Part shown: piece after piece, positions 49,166 through 57,071 of the stretch
Numbering within the stretch: position 1 is the stretch's first letter
Layout of the letters: every line of letters begins with the position of its first letter
Assembly: GCA_963825645.1 (NCBI GenBank)
Contig: CAWGTT010000008.1
Location: 186,001-250,000, forward strand
DNA length: 64,000 nt
Origin: JADJPO01 sp963825645
GTDB taxonomy: Bacteria; Actinomycetota; Actinomycetes; Actinomycetales; Kineosporiaceae
Direction: 5' to 3'
Program-made: the position numbers and the translations under genes
The notes under the pieces: model-generated
The model's database searches: none
Told to the model about the DNA's origin: nothing
Seen by the model: only the letters and a program-made list of their open reading frames with translations

Positions 49166-50623
49166 TCAGAGCCCGATGTTGGCCATGACGTGCTTGACCC
49201 GGGTGTAGTCCTCCAACCCGTACACGGACAGGTCCTTGCCGTACCCGGAGTGCTTGAAGCCGCCGTGCGGCATCTCGGCGACCAGCGGGATATGCGTGTT
49301 GATCCAGACGCAGCCGAAGTCGAGCGCGCGCGACATCCGCATCGCGCGGCCGAAGTCCGCCGTCCATACCGAGGAGGCCAGCCCGTACTGCACGCCGTTG
49401 GCCCAGCGCAGCGCCTCGGCCTCATCGGTGAAGGCCTGCACCGTGATCACCGGACCGAAGATCTCGTTCTGGCTGACCTCATCGTCCTGCCGCACACCGC
49501 TGACCACGGTCGGCTCGACGAAGAAGCCCTCCCCGAGCGAGACCGCGCGGCCGCCGCCGGTGGTGATCGTGGCGTGATCGGGCAGCCGGTCCAGAAAGCC
49601 GGTCACCCGATCCAGCTGGTTCGCGCTGTTCACCGGACCGAACAGCGCGTCCTCGTCCTGCGGCATGCCCACCTTGGCGGCCCGGGCCTGCTCGGTGAGC
49701 GCTGCGATGAAGTCGTCGTGCACGCCCGGGCCGACCAGCACCCTGGTCGCCGCGGTGCAGTCCTGACCGGCGTTGAAGTACCCGGCCACGGCGATCGCCT
49801 CGGCGGCGGCGGCGACGTCCGCGTCGTCGAAGACGATCACCGGCGCCTTGCCGCCGAGCTCGAGATGCACCCGCTTGACATCGCTCGACGCCGAGGCGGC
49901 CACCTCCATGCCGGCCCGCACCGAGCCGGTGATCGCCACCATCTGCGCAGTCGGGTGGCTCACGAGCAGCCGGCCGGTGTCCCGGTCGCCGGTGACGACG
50001 TTGAGGACTCCGGCGGGCACGAACTGCGAGATCACCTCGGCCAGAAGCAGCGTCGTCTCTGGGGTGGTGTCACTCGGCTTGAGCACCACGGTGTTCCCCG
50101 CCGCGAGCGCCGGGCCGATCTTCCAGGTCGCCATCATCATCGGGTAGTTCCACGGGGTCACCTGGCCGATGACGCCGATGGGCTCGCGCCGCACCCACGA
50201 GGTGTGCCCGGCCAGGTACTCCCCGGCCGCCCGTCCCTCGAGCAGGCGCGCCGCGCCGGCGAAGAACCGCAGCTGGTCGACCATCGGCGGGATCTCCTCG
50301 CTGGCGGTCAGGGCGTGCGGCTTGCCGGTGTTCTCCGCCTCGAGCCGGATGAACTCCTCGGCCCTCGCCTCGATCGCGTCGGCGACCTTGAGCAGTGCCT
50401 GCTGACGCTCGCTGGGCGTGGTGTCGCGCCAGGTCTCGAAGGCCCGCGCAGCTGCGGCATAGGCGGCATCGACGTCGGCCGCGGTGGAGATCGGGGCGGA
50501 GGCCACGACCTGGCCGCTCGCCGGGTCGACCACGTCGCTACGTGCCTCCCCCGCGCCGTCTCGGTACGCGCCGTCGATGAAGTTGCGCAGCTGTCGAGGA
50601 TGGCGCTGGGGGCTCTGGTTCAC
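49166..50623 (-). CDS. gamma-aminobutyraldehyde dehydrogenase (PatD-like)
   Basis: A 485-residue NAD-dependent aldehyde dehydrogenase: Glu255 in HLELGGKAP and Cys289 in FNAGQDCTAATR, with GQVTPWNYPMMMATWKIGPA. The NAGQDCTAATR motif is typical of the betaine-aldehyde/gamma-aminobutyraldehyde group. It would oxidise 4-aminobutanal from putrescine to GABA. GTG 50623 has GAGGAG upstream; longer in-frame starts to 50833 cross the divergent AsnC gene. It is divergent from asnC-aminotransferase-oxidase, supporting a polyamine role. Confidence 0.87.
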   Translation of the reverse strand: MNQSPQRHPRQLRNFIDGAYRDGAGEARSDVVDPASGQVVASAPISTAADVDAAYAAAARAFETWRDTTPSERQQALLKVADAIEARAEEFIRLEAENTGKPHALTASEEIPPMVDQLRFFAGAARLLEGRAAGEYLAGHTSWVRREPIGVIGQVTPWNYPMMMATWKIGPALAAGNTVVLKPSDTTPETTLLLAEVISQFVPAGVLNVVTGDRDTGRLLVSHPTAQMVAITGSVRAGMEVAASASSDVKRVHLELGGKAPVIVFDDADVAAAAEAIAVAGYFNAGQDCTAATRVLVGPGVHDDFIAALTEQARAAKVGMPQDEDALFGPVNSANQLDRVTGFLDRLPDHATITTGGGRAVSLGEGFFVEPTVVSGVRQDDEVSQNEIFGPVITVQAFTDEAEALRWANGVQYGLASSVWTADFGRAMRMSRALDFGCVWINTHIPLVAEMPHGGFKHSGYGKDLSVYGLEDYTRVKHVMANIGL

Positions 50624-50765
50624 GGGGTCTCCTCGGGAGTACAGGTCCCGTCGATCGGGAGTTTTCGAAGGAGAGTAGTCGTCAGAGTAACGAATCGGTA
50701 GGTCCGGCGACTCTTGCGCGACGAAATCACTTGCACCGAGCGTGGTGAGACGCCAGGATCGAGCA

Positions 50766-51248
50766 ATGCGTGTGCGCCCAGACAGTCCGCACCCGCCTCC
50801 GGTGTCCCTCGATGAGATCTCCAAGCAGATCATCGAGCAGCTGCAGGAGGACGGGCGACGCGCCTACGCCACCATCGCGAAGGCGGTCGGGCTGTCTGAG
50901 GCCGCCGTGCGCCAGCGCGTCCAGCGGCTGCAGGAGGCCGGGGTCATTCAGATCGTCGCGGTCACCGACCCGGTGCAGGTCGGTTTCGCGCGCCAGGCGA
51001 TGATCGGCGTCCGTACCGACGGCGACGTCCTAGGCGTTGCCGACATGCTGTGCGAGGTCGCCGAGGTGGACTACGTCGTGGTGACCGCGGGGTCCTTCGA
51101 CCTGCTCGTCGAGGTGGTCTGCGAGGACGACGACCACCTGCTCGAGCTGATCGCGGGCCGGATCCGGGCCGTGCCGGGCGTCCGATCCACCGAGACCTTC
51201 GTCTACCTGCGACTGCGCAAGCAGCTCTACAACTGGGGAACCCGATGA
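50766..51248 (+). CDS. Lrp/AsnC-family regulator of the polyamine genes
   Basis: A 160-residue Lrp/AsnC protein: N-terminal HTH (ISKQIIEQLQEDGRRAYATI, then AKAVGLSEAAVRQRVQRLQE) and C-terminal RAM domain (VADMLCEVAEVDYVVVTAGS, RIRAVPGVRSTETFVYLRL). It overlaps the aminotransferase start by 4 bases and is divergent from the aldehyde dehydrogenase, with 142 bases between. It probably senses a polyamine or a product and controls both sides. ATG 50766 is the best start. Confidence 0.92.
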   Translation: MRVRPDSPHPPPVSLDEISKQIIEQLQEDGRRAYATIAKAVGLSEAAVRQRVQRLQEAGVIQIVAVTDPVQVGFARQAMIGVRTDGDVLGVADMLCEVAEVDYVVVTAGSFDLLVEVVCEDDDHLLELIAGRIRAVPGVRSTETFVYLRLRKQLYNWGTR

Positions 51249-52648
51249 CCACCAGCCCACAGGCCTTCTCCGAGCCGGGCGCGGACTCACTGGCCGAGAC
51301 AGCCCGCGACCATCTCTGGATGCACTTCACCCGCCATTCCACGTACCAGAGCGGCGCGGGGCACGTGCCGGTCATCGTGCGCGGGGAGGGCGCCTACATC
51401 TGGGACGACCAGGGACGGCGCTACCTCGACGGCCTGGCCGGCCTGTTCACCGTGCAGGTCGGGCACGGCCGTCAGGAGCTCGCCGACGCGGCGGCCGCGC
51501 AGGCGCGCGAGCTGGCGTTCTTCCCGTTGTGGTCCTACGCGCACCCGCGGGCCATCGAGCTCGCGGAACGGCTCGCAGCATCGGCGCCGGGCGACCTCAA
51601 CCGCGTCTTCTTCACCACCGGCGGCGGCGAGGCCGTCGAGTCGGCGTGGAAGCTGGCCAAGCAGTACTGGAAACTCGTCGGCAAGCCGATGAAGCACAAG
51701 GTCATCTCGCGCGCGGTCGCCTATCACGGAACCCCCCAGGGGGCCTTGTCGATCACTGGGATCCCGGCCGCCAAGGAGATGTTCGAGCCTCTCGTCCCCG
51801 GCGGGTTCAAGGTGCCCAACACCAACTCCTACCGTGCTCCGGAGCACCTGCGCGACGACCCGAAGGCGTTCGGTCGGTGGGCCGCCGACCGCATCGCGGA
51901 GGCGATCGAGTTCGAGGGCCCCGACACCGTCGCCGCGGTCTTCCTGGAGCCGGTGCAGAACTCCGGCGGCTGCTTCCCGCCACCGCCGGGCTACTTCGAC
52001 CGGGTGCGCGAGATCTGTGACCGCTACGACGTGCTCCTCGTCTCGGATGAGACGATCTGTGCCTTCGGCCGGATCGGCGGCATGTTCGCCTCCGAGGACC
52101 TCAAGTACCAGCCCGACATGATCACGTGTGCCAAGGGGATGACGAGCGGGTACTCCCCGATCGGCGCGATGATCGCCACCGACCGCCTCTTCGAGCCGTT
52201 CGCCACCGGGACGACCTACTTCCCGCACGGGTACACCTTCGGTGGTCACCCGGTCTCGGCGGCGGTGGCGCTGGCCAACCTGGACATCCTCGACCGCGAG
52301 AACCTCTACACCCACGTCCGCACCACCGCGCCGGCCTTCCGAGCCAGTCTGGAGACCCTGCTCGACCTGCCGATCGTCGGGGACGTGCGGGGCGAGGGCT
52401 TCTTCTACGGCATCGAGCTGGTCAAGGACAAGGCCACCCGAGAGACCTTCGACGACGCCGAGAGTGAGCGGCTGCTGCGCGGCTACCTGTCCAAGGCGTT
52501 GTTCGAGGCCGGCCTGTACTGCCGCGCCGACGACCGTGGCGACCCCGTCGTCCAGCTCGCTCCCCCGTTGATCATCGGCCAGGCCGAGTTCGACGAGATC
52601 ACCTCGATCCTGCGCTCGGTGCTCACCGAGGCCTGGAACCGGCTATAG
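51245..52648 (+). CDS. class III omega-aminotransferase (putrescine/beta-alanine type)
   Basis: A 467-residue PLP enzyme. PLP Lys297 is in MITCAKGMTSGYSPIGAMI, Asp268 in LLVSDETICAFGR and the phosphate-binding TTGGGEAVESAWKLA. The start HLWMHFTRHSTYQSGAGHVP is like SpuC-type putrescine/pyruvate and beta-alanine/pyruvate aminotransferases. It would convert putrescine to 4-aminobutanal or beta-alanine to malonate semialdehyde. ATG overlaps the asnC stop (ATGA). The exact substrate is inferred from context. Confidence 0.9.
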   Translation: MTTSPQAFSEPGADSLAETARDHLWMHFTRHSTYQSGAGHVPVIVRGEGAYIWDDQGRRYLDGLAGLFTVQVGHGRQELADAAAAQARELAFFPLWSYAHPRAIELAERLAASAPGDLNRVFFTTGGGEAVESAWKLAKQYWKLVGKPMKHKVISRAVAYHGTPQGALSITGIPAAKEMFEPLVPGGFKVPNTNSYRAPEHLRDDPKAFGRWAADRIAEAIEFEGPDTVAAVFLEPVQNSGGCFPPPPGYFDRVREICDRYDVLLVSDETICAFGRIGGMFASEDLKYQPDMITCAKGMTSGYSPIGAMIATDRLFEPFATGTTYFPHGYTFGGHPVSAAVALANLDILDRENLYTHVRTTAPAFRASLETLLDLPIVGDVRGEGFFYGIELVKDKATRETFDDAESERLLRGYLSKALFEAGLYCRADDRGDPVVQLAPPLIIGQAEFDEITSILRSVLTEAWNRL

Positions 52649-52651
52649 CGG

Positions 52652-54115
52652 GTGCGCTCTGACGGCTCGGCCGCGGACGGCACCGGCTACCGGGCAGTGT
52701 CGCTGTGGCACGACGACCTGGCCGCCGGCGGCGAGGACACCCTCACCCCACGGCCACCGCTGGCCGGCGACACCGATGCCGACGTGTGCATCGTCGGCGC
52801 CGGGTACACCGGACTGTGGACGGCCTACTACCTTCTCAGGGCCGACCCATCCCTGCATGTGGTGGTCCTCGAGGCCGAGATCGCCGGCTTCGGGGCGAGC
52901 GGGCGCAACGGCGGTTGGTGTTCGGCGCTCTTTCCGACCACTGCCAGCGCGCTGGCCCGACGGCACGGGCGCGCAGCGGCCATCGGCATGCGGCGGGCGA
53001 TGAACGACACCGTCGCCGAGGTCGGCCGGGTGACCGCTGCCGAGGGCATCGTCTGCGACTACGTGGCAGGAGGCTCGGTGCGGCTGGCCCGGACCGACGT
53101 CCAGCTGCACCGGGCCCGGACCGAGGTCGCCGCCGACGGCGTCTTCGGCGGCGTGGACGGTGTCCTGCTTCTCGACGCACAGGAGGCGCGGTCGCGAGTC
53201 GGGGCCCGCGACGTGCTGGGCGCCACGTACCTGCCACACTGCGCACGGATCCACCCGGCCAGGCTGGTGCGCGGCCTGGCCCGGGTCGTCGAGCGTCGCG
53301 GCGCGCTGATCGCCGAGCGGACCCGGGCACTGCGGATCGAACCGGGCCTGGCCAGGGCGGCGATGGCGAACCCAGTGCGCGATCCTGCCTCCTGGCCACG
53401 TGTGGTCACCGACCGGGGAGTCGTCCGGGCCCGACGAGTGGTGCGAGCGACCGAGGCCTGGACGGCGCGGCTGCCGGGCATGCGCCAGACGGTGATCCCC
53501 GTCTACTCGCTCATCGTCGCCACCGAACCCCTTCCGGCCTCGTTCTGGGACGGCGCCGGGCTGGCCCACCGGGAGACCTTCGCCGACCACCGGCACCTGA
53601 TCGTCTACGGCCAGCGCACCGCCGACGACCGGTTGGTGTTCGGCGGTCGCGGCGCCCCGTACCACCTCGGCTCGCGGATCGAACCTGGCTTCGACCGCGA
53701 GCCCGGCGTGTTCGCCGCTCTGCGCCGCGGCGTCGTCGAGCTGTTCCCGGCGGTCCGCGGCCATGCGTTCACCCATGCCTGGGGCGGGCCGCTGGCCATC
53801 GCCCGCGACTGGCACGCCGGCGTCGGGCTGAACGCCGAGACCGGAATCGGCTGGGCCGGCGGGTACGTCGGCGACGGGGTCGGGGCCGCCAACCTCGCCG
53901 GGCGCACCCTGGCCGACCTGATCACCGACGCCTCGACCGCACTGACCCGCCTGCCCTGGGTGGGTCACCGCTCTGCGCGCTGGGAGCCCGAGCCGTTGCG
54001 CTGGCTAGAGGTCAACGCCGGGCTGCGGGTGATGCGCCTGGCCGACGTCGAGGAGCGGCTGACTCACCGGCCCAGCCTGCTGGCCAGGACCATGGCCCCA
54101 CTACTGGGCCACTGA
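52652..54115 (+). CDS. second FAD-dependent amine/amino-acid oxidase (DAO family)
   Basis: A 487-residue DAO-family flavoprotein: FAD loop VCIVGAGYTGLWTAYYLL, IAGFGASGRNGGWCSALFPT and the C-terminal IGWAGGYVGDGVGAANLAGR. It is related to, but clearly different from, the oxidase at 43170. It begins with GTG 3 bases after the aminotransferase stop, so the asnC-aminotransferase-oxidase genes form a coupled operon. It may oxidise a polyamine or an N-substituted amino acid. It converges on the GDSL hydrolase. Confidence 0.85.
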   Translation: MRSDGSAADGTGYRAVSLWHDDLAAGGEDTLTPRPPLAGDTDADVCIVGAGYTGLWTAYYLLRADPSLHVVVLEAEIAGFGASGRNGGWCSALFPTTASALARRHGRAAAIGMRRAMNDTVAEVGRVTAAEGIVCDYVAGGSVRLARTDVQLHRARTEVAADGVFGGVDGVLLLDAQEARSRVGARDVLGATYLPHCARIHPARLVRGLARVVERRGALIAERTRALRIEPGLARAAMANPVRDPASWPRVVTDRGVVRARRVVRATEAWTARLPGMRQTVIPVYSLIVATEPLPASFWDGAGLAHRETFADHRHLIVYGQRTADDRLVFGGRGAPYHLGSRIEPGFDREPGVFAALRRGVVELFPAVRGHAFTHAWGGPLAIARDWHAGVGLNAETGIGWAGGYVGDGVGAANLAGRTLADLITDASTALTRLPWVGHRSARWEPEPLRWLEVNAGLRVMRLADVEERLTHRPSLLARTMAPLLGH

Positions 54116-54128
54116 ACCGACCGGCGCG

Positions 54129-54728
54129 CTAGGCGACCATGTCGGGCAGCGCGCGCTGCAGCAGACCGGTCAGGACGCCGGCGTAGTGCGCCTGGCCAGC
54201 AGCGTTGGGGTGGAAGCCGTCGATGCACACCAGAGCCCGGTTGCGGTCTGGGTCTACGAAGGCGCCAGCCTCGGCCGGTTCGATGACGACCGCACGCACG
54301 CTCGTCGCCGCCTGGCGCAGGACCCCTGCAACGCGCTCGTAGTCCGGTGGCTGGACCCGGTCGACCAGAGTCGGTGTGATGATCACTAGCCGCGCTGCGG
54401 GGTAGGCCGCTCGCACAGCCGTCAGGTAGTGCGTGACGGCCTGCCGCAGCCGGGCTGTGGGGGCCGGGACGTCGTTGCGCCCGGCGTCGACGAGGACGAT
54501 GTCCGCGGCGACGTGACGCACGTCGTCCGGCAGGCGCTGGATGAGCGGTGCGCAGTCCGGTGAGGCGGCGTAGCCGTCGTTGACGAAGCCGGTGCCGTCC
54601 TGCGCGTCGACGTGGCATTCCCAGCCCAACCGGGCGCTGACCAGGTGGGGGTAGGTCAGGGCGGCCGGCACCAGTCCGGCATCGCCCAAGGTGAAGCTGT
54701 CGCCGACCCACAGCGCGGCACGCCTCAC
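54129..54728 (-). CDS. SGNH/GDSL-family hydrolase
   Basis: A 199-residue SGNH hydrolase. Block I is LWVGDSFTLGDAG (nucleophile Ser), block III is in VLVDAGRNDVPAP (Asn) and block V is CIDGFHPNAAGQ with the Asp-x-x-His pair. No signal peptide is visible. Members hydrolyse esters of lipids or carbohydrates; the substrate is unknown. GTG 54728 keeps the first strand; a longer N-terminal extension in frame is low-complexity. It is convergent with the oxidase at 52652. Confidence 0.85.
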   Translation of the reverse strand: MRRAALWVGDSFTLGDAGLVPAALTYPHLVSARLGWECHVDAQDGTGFVNDGYAASPDCAPLIQRLPDDVRHVAADIVLVDAGRNDVPAPTARLRQAVTHYLTAVRAAYPAARLVIITPTLVDRVQPPDYERVAGVLRQAATSVRAVVIEPAEAGAFVDPDRNRALVCIDGFHPNAAGQAHYAGVLTGLLQRALPDMVA

Positions 54729-54814
54729 CGCTGCCCCGCCTGCTCGGCGCGTCCTTCGGTCACCTGAGCACAGTATCCGGCGGTATCCGGCGGATCCGGC
54801 GGTACCCGGCAGCA

Positions 54815-55138
54815 TCAGGCGGCGCGGATGACCCGACCCTGCGTGCGGGCCGGGTACAGCCGAAAGCCGCAGTGGGGCAATCGCGCCCTTCGCCAGATGC
54901 GCTCGGCGTCCGGCGCGGTGACCTCGCGGGCCAGCACGTCCACGCTGCGGCCGCGCCAGGTGAGCGTGGCGGGGGGGTCGGCGAGCAGGTTGTCTGCCCA
55001 GGAGGGATGGTTCGGTCGGCCCCAGTTCGATCCGATGATCGCGAGATGGTCCCTGTCGACGACGGCCACCAGGGGCCGGGCCGGGTGAGGCCGGACCGGG
55101 GCTCCCGTGGTGGACAGCACGCGGCCCACCGGCCCCAA
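54815..55138 (-). CDS. F420-type nitroreductase-like protein (DUF385), possibly frameshifted
   Basis: A 107-residue reading frame with PARPLVAVVDRDHLAIIGSN, then WGRPNHPSWADNLLADPPAT and WRRARLPHCGFRLYPARTQG, matching the deazaflavin-dependent nitroreductase (Ddn/DUF385) fold. It has only a TTG start at 55138 and lacks the usual N-terminal helix. A different frame just upstream (about 55139-55192) reads GVAEDLGMRAPRSVVLDRWG, a plausible N-terminus, so the gene may be broken by a frameshift near 55136-55146. If whole, it would be an F420H2-dependent reductase. Confidence 0.6.
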   Translation of the reverse strand: MGPVGRVLSTTGAPVRPHPARPLVAVVDRDHLAIIGSNWGRPNHPSWADNLLADPPATLTWRGRSVDVLAREVTAPDAERIWRRARLPHCGFRLYPARTQGRVIRAA

Positions 55139-55190
55139 CGGTCCAGGACGACGCTGCGCGGAGCCCGCATACCGAGATCTTCCGCCACAC

Positions 55191-55430
55191 CCATCCTCCT
55201 ACGCTGGCACACGGTCACAGGGCGGGAAAGACGGCTGAGTCTGGGCGCGAAGGAGCGCTCCTACGCGATGACTCTCGGTGAGAAGCCGCCCGGTCGGGCG
55301 CCGTCCGGGCGGGCCCTTCGCACGTCCACGCCGCTGATCGCCTTCACCCCTATCCCGCCCTGCCGACGGGGGCCTCGAGAGCAACACGGGCCCGCGGCCC
55401 GTGCGCGACGGGGCGAGGGGCGAGAGTCGA
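55191..55430. other. 240-base gap upstream of the peptidoglycan-binding gene
   Basis: No credible gene. GC-rich, with several CCGCCCGGTCGGGCG-like inverted stretches near 55288-55317. It was inspected for a ydaO-type c-di-AMP riboswitch, often found before actinobacterial cell-wall enzymes, but the expected conserved blocks were not recognised. Confidence 0.4.
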
Positions 55431-57032
55431 ATGGCGAAGGTGCGGCGGATCAGGCATCGGGCACATGAGGCCACGGCGCTCGCCGTCCGGCGGCCGCCGC
55501 CAGGCCGGCTGCTGGTCGCGATGGGTCTCACAGCCGCGGCCGCGGCCGCGGTGCTGCTGCCCTCCGTCAACGCCGCCGCGCCGGCCGCCCCGGCCGCCCC
55601 GGTCGCTCTGCCCGGCCCGCGCCTTCCCACCGGGTTGCCCGCCCAGGTGGAGGACCTGGCCGCCTACGTCCAGCAGGTCTCCTGCGATCCGACCGCCAAG
55701 CCCGGCGCGGTCAAGTTCGGCACCCTGCTCCGGACCACCTATCCCGGTACCAGCTATAGCGTCGGGCGGGACTGCGGCGCCGACGGCATGGCCAGCGAGC
55801 ACTACGAGGGCCGGGCGGTGGACTGGTTCGTCTCGGTCCGCACCCCCGCCCAGGCGGCCCGCGCTCAGCAGCTGATCAACTGGCTACTGGCACCGGACAG
55901 CCAGGGGCGCCCGTACGCCAACGCCCGCAGGCTCGGCGTGATGTACATGATCTGGAACAACCGGATCTGGGGCTCCTACCGGGCCGCTGAGGGCTGGCGA
56001 CCGTACGGCTCGTGCGCCACCCGCACCGCGCCTGGCGACGACACCACCTGCCATCGCAACCACATCCATTTCTCCCTGTCCTGGGCGGGCGCGATGGGTC
56101 GCACCTCGTTTTGGACCCGGGCGGCTGCGGCCCAGGACTACGGGCCGTGCAGGCCGGCCGACCTCAACTGGGCACCCGCCTACAGCGCCCCCCGGGCCAC
56201 CCCGTGCCCCAGCTACTTCCCGGTCAGTGCGCCGTCCGGGACCTCGGCGACCCAGGTCGCCCTGGTCCGCTACGCCGGCGCCACGGTCGGTCCGGGGTCG
56301 ACGGGTCCCGTCGTGCGAGCGGTCCAGAGCGGTCTGGGACTGGGCATCGACGGCAGCTATGGGGCCCAGACCGCCGCCGCAGTGAACGTGCTCCAGCGGC
56401 GGGCCGGTCTGCGCACGAGCGGCTGGATGGACGCCGGCACCTGGCGGGCGCTGCTGGCCGCGGCGAAGACCAGGCTGCCCGCCCCGAAGGCGCCGGCCGG
56501 CGGTTCGAGCGGGGGCGCGGCGAGCGGGTCGAGCGATCTGAGCCGCTACACCGGCCAGCTGCTCAAACCCGGCTCCAAGGGCGCCGCGGTCCTCGCCCTG
56601 CAGAAGGCGCTGTCGGTGCCCGGCGCCAACGGCTACTTCGGACCGGCCACCACCCGCGCCGTCATCGCCTTCCAGAAGGCCCGCCGGCTGACCCCGGACG
56701 GCGCGGTCGGCCCCGCCACCTGGAAAGCCCTGGTCGCGGCCACGTCGGCCTCGAGCAGCTCCGGCTCAGCCAAGCCGGCGCCATCGACGCAGAACTCCGG
56801 CGGCTCGACGAGCCGGTCGAGCGCCTTGAGCCGCTACACCGGCCAGCTGCTCAAACCCGGCTCCAAGGGCGCCGCGGTCCTCGCCCTGCAGAAGGCGCTG
56901 TCGGTGCCCGGCGCCAACGGCTACTTCGGACCGGCCACCACCCGCGCCGTCATCGCCTTCCAGAAGGCCCGCCGGCTGACCCCGGACGGCGTGGTCGGCC
57001 CCGCCACCTGGAAAGCCCTGATCGCCGGCTGA
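55431..57032 (+). CDS. exported peptidase-like protein with three peptidoglycan-binding domains
   Basis: A 533-residue exported protein. A signal-type segment (RLLVAMGLTAAAAAAVLLPS) ends near residue 50. Residues about 65-240 form an ARB/M15-like metallopeptidase domain: SEHYEGRAVDWF with His124 and Asp131, and CHRNHIHFSLSWAG with His213. Three PG_binding_1 domains follow: one near 273-345 and two almost identical ones starting near residues 372 and 468, separated by Ser/Gly-rich linkers. It probably acts in cell-wall remodelling. ATG 55431 follows GAGGGGCGAG. Confidence 0.88.
   Translation: MAKVRRIRHRAHEATALAVRRPPPGRLLVAMGLTAAAAAAVLLPSVNAAAPAAPAAPVALPGPRLPTGLPAQVEDLAAYVQQVSCDPTAKPGAVKFGTLLRTTYPGTSYSVGRDCGADGMASEHYEGRAVDWFVSVRTPAQAARAQQLINWLLAPDSQGRPYANARRLGVMYMIWNNRIWGSYRAAEGWRPYGSCATRTAPGDDTTCHRNHIHFSLSWAGAMGRTSFWTRAAAAQDYGPCRPADLNWAPAYSAPRATPCPSYFPVSAPSGTSATQVALVRYAGATVGPGSTGPVVRAVQSGLGLGIDGSYGAQTAAAVNVLQRRAGLRTSGWMDAGTWRALLAAAKTRLPAPKAPAGGSSGGAASGSSDLSRYTGQLLKPGSKGAAVLALQKALSVPGANGYFGPATTRAVIAFQKARRLTPDGAVGPATWKALVAATSASSSSGSAKPAPSTQNSGGSTSRSSALSRYTGQLLKPGSKGAAVLALQKALSVPGANGYFGPATTRAVIAFQKARRLTPDGVVGPATWKALIAG
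56539..57025 (+). repeat. two nearly identical ~198-bp copies of a PG-binding domain
   Basis: 56539-56736 and 56827-57024 match base for base except for about four positions, including the Ala/Val codon in PDGAVGPATW versus PDGVVGPATW. The offset is 288 bp (96 codons), so the frame is kept. Such identity points to recent tandem duplication or continued gene conversion. Confidence 0.9.
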
Positions 57033-57071
57033 GCGGTCGCTTCCACGGCGCTGGGACGCGGGGGGTGGAGC

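Noticed and set aside
55191..55430. c-di-AMP (ydaO) riboswitch before the cell-wall protein gene
   Set aside because: Context is right but the conserved sequence blocks were not found by eye; a covariance-model search would decide.
56539..57025. insertion sequence or transposon repeats
   Set aside because: The repeats encode peptidoglycan-binding domains in one gene and carry no transposase or terminal inverted repeats.
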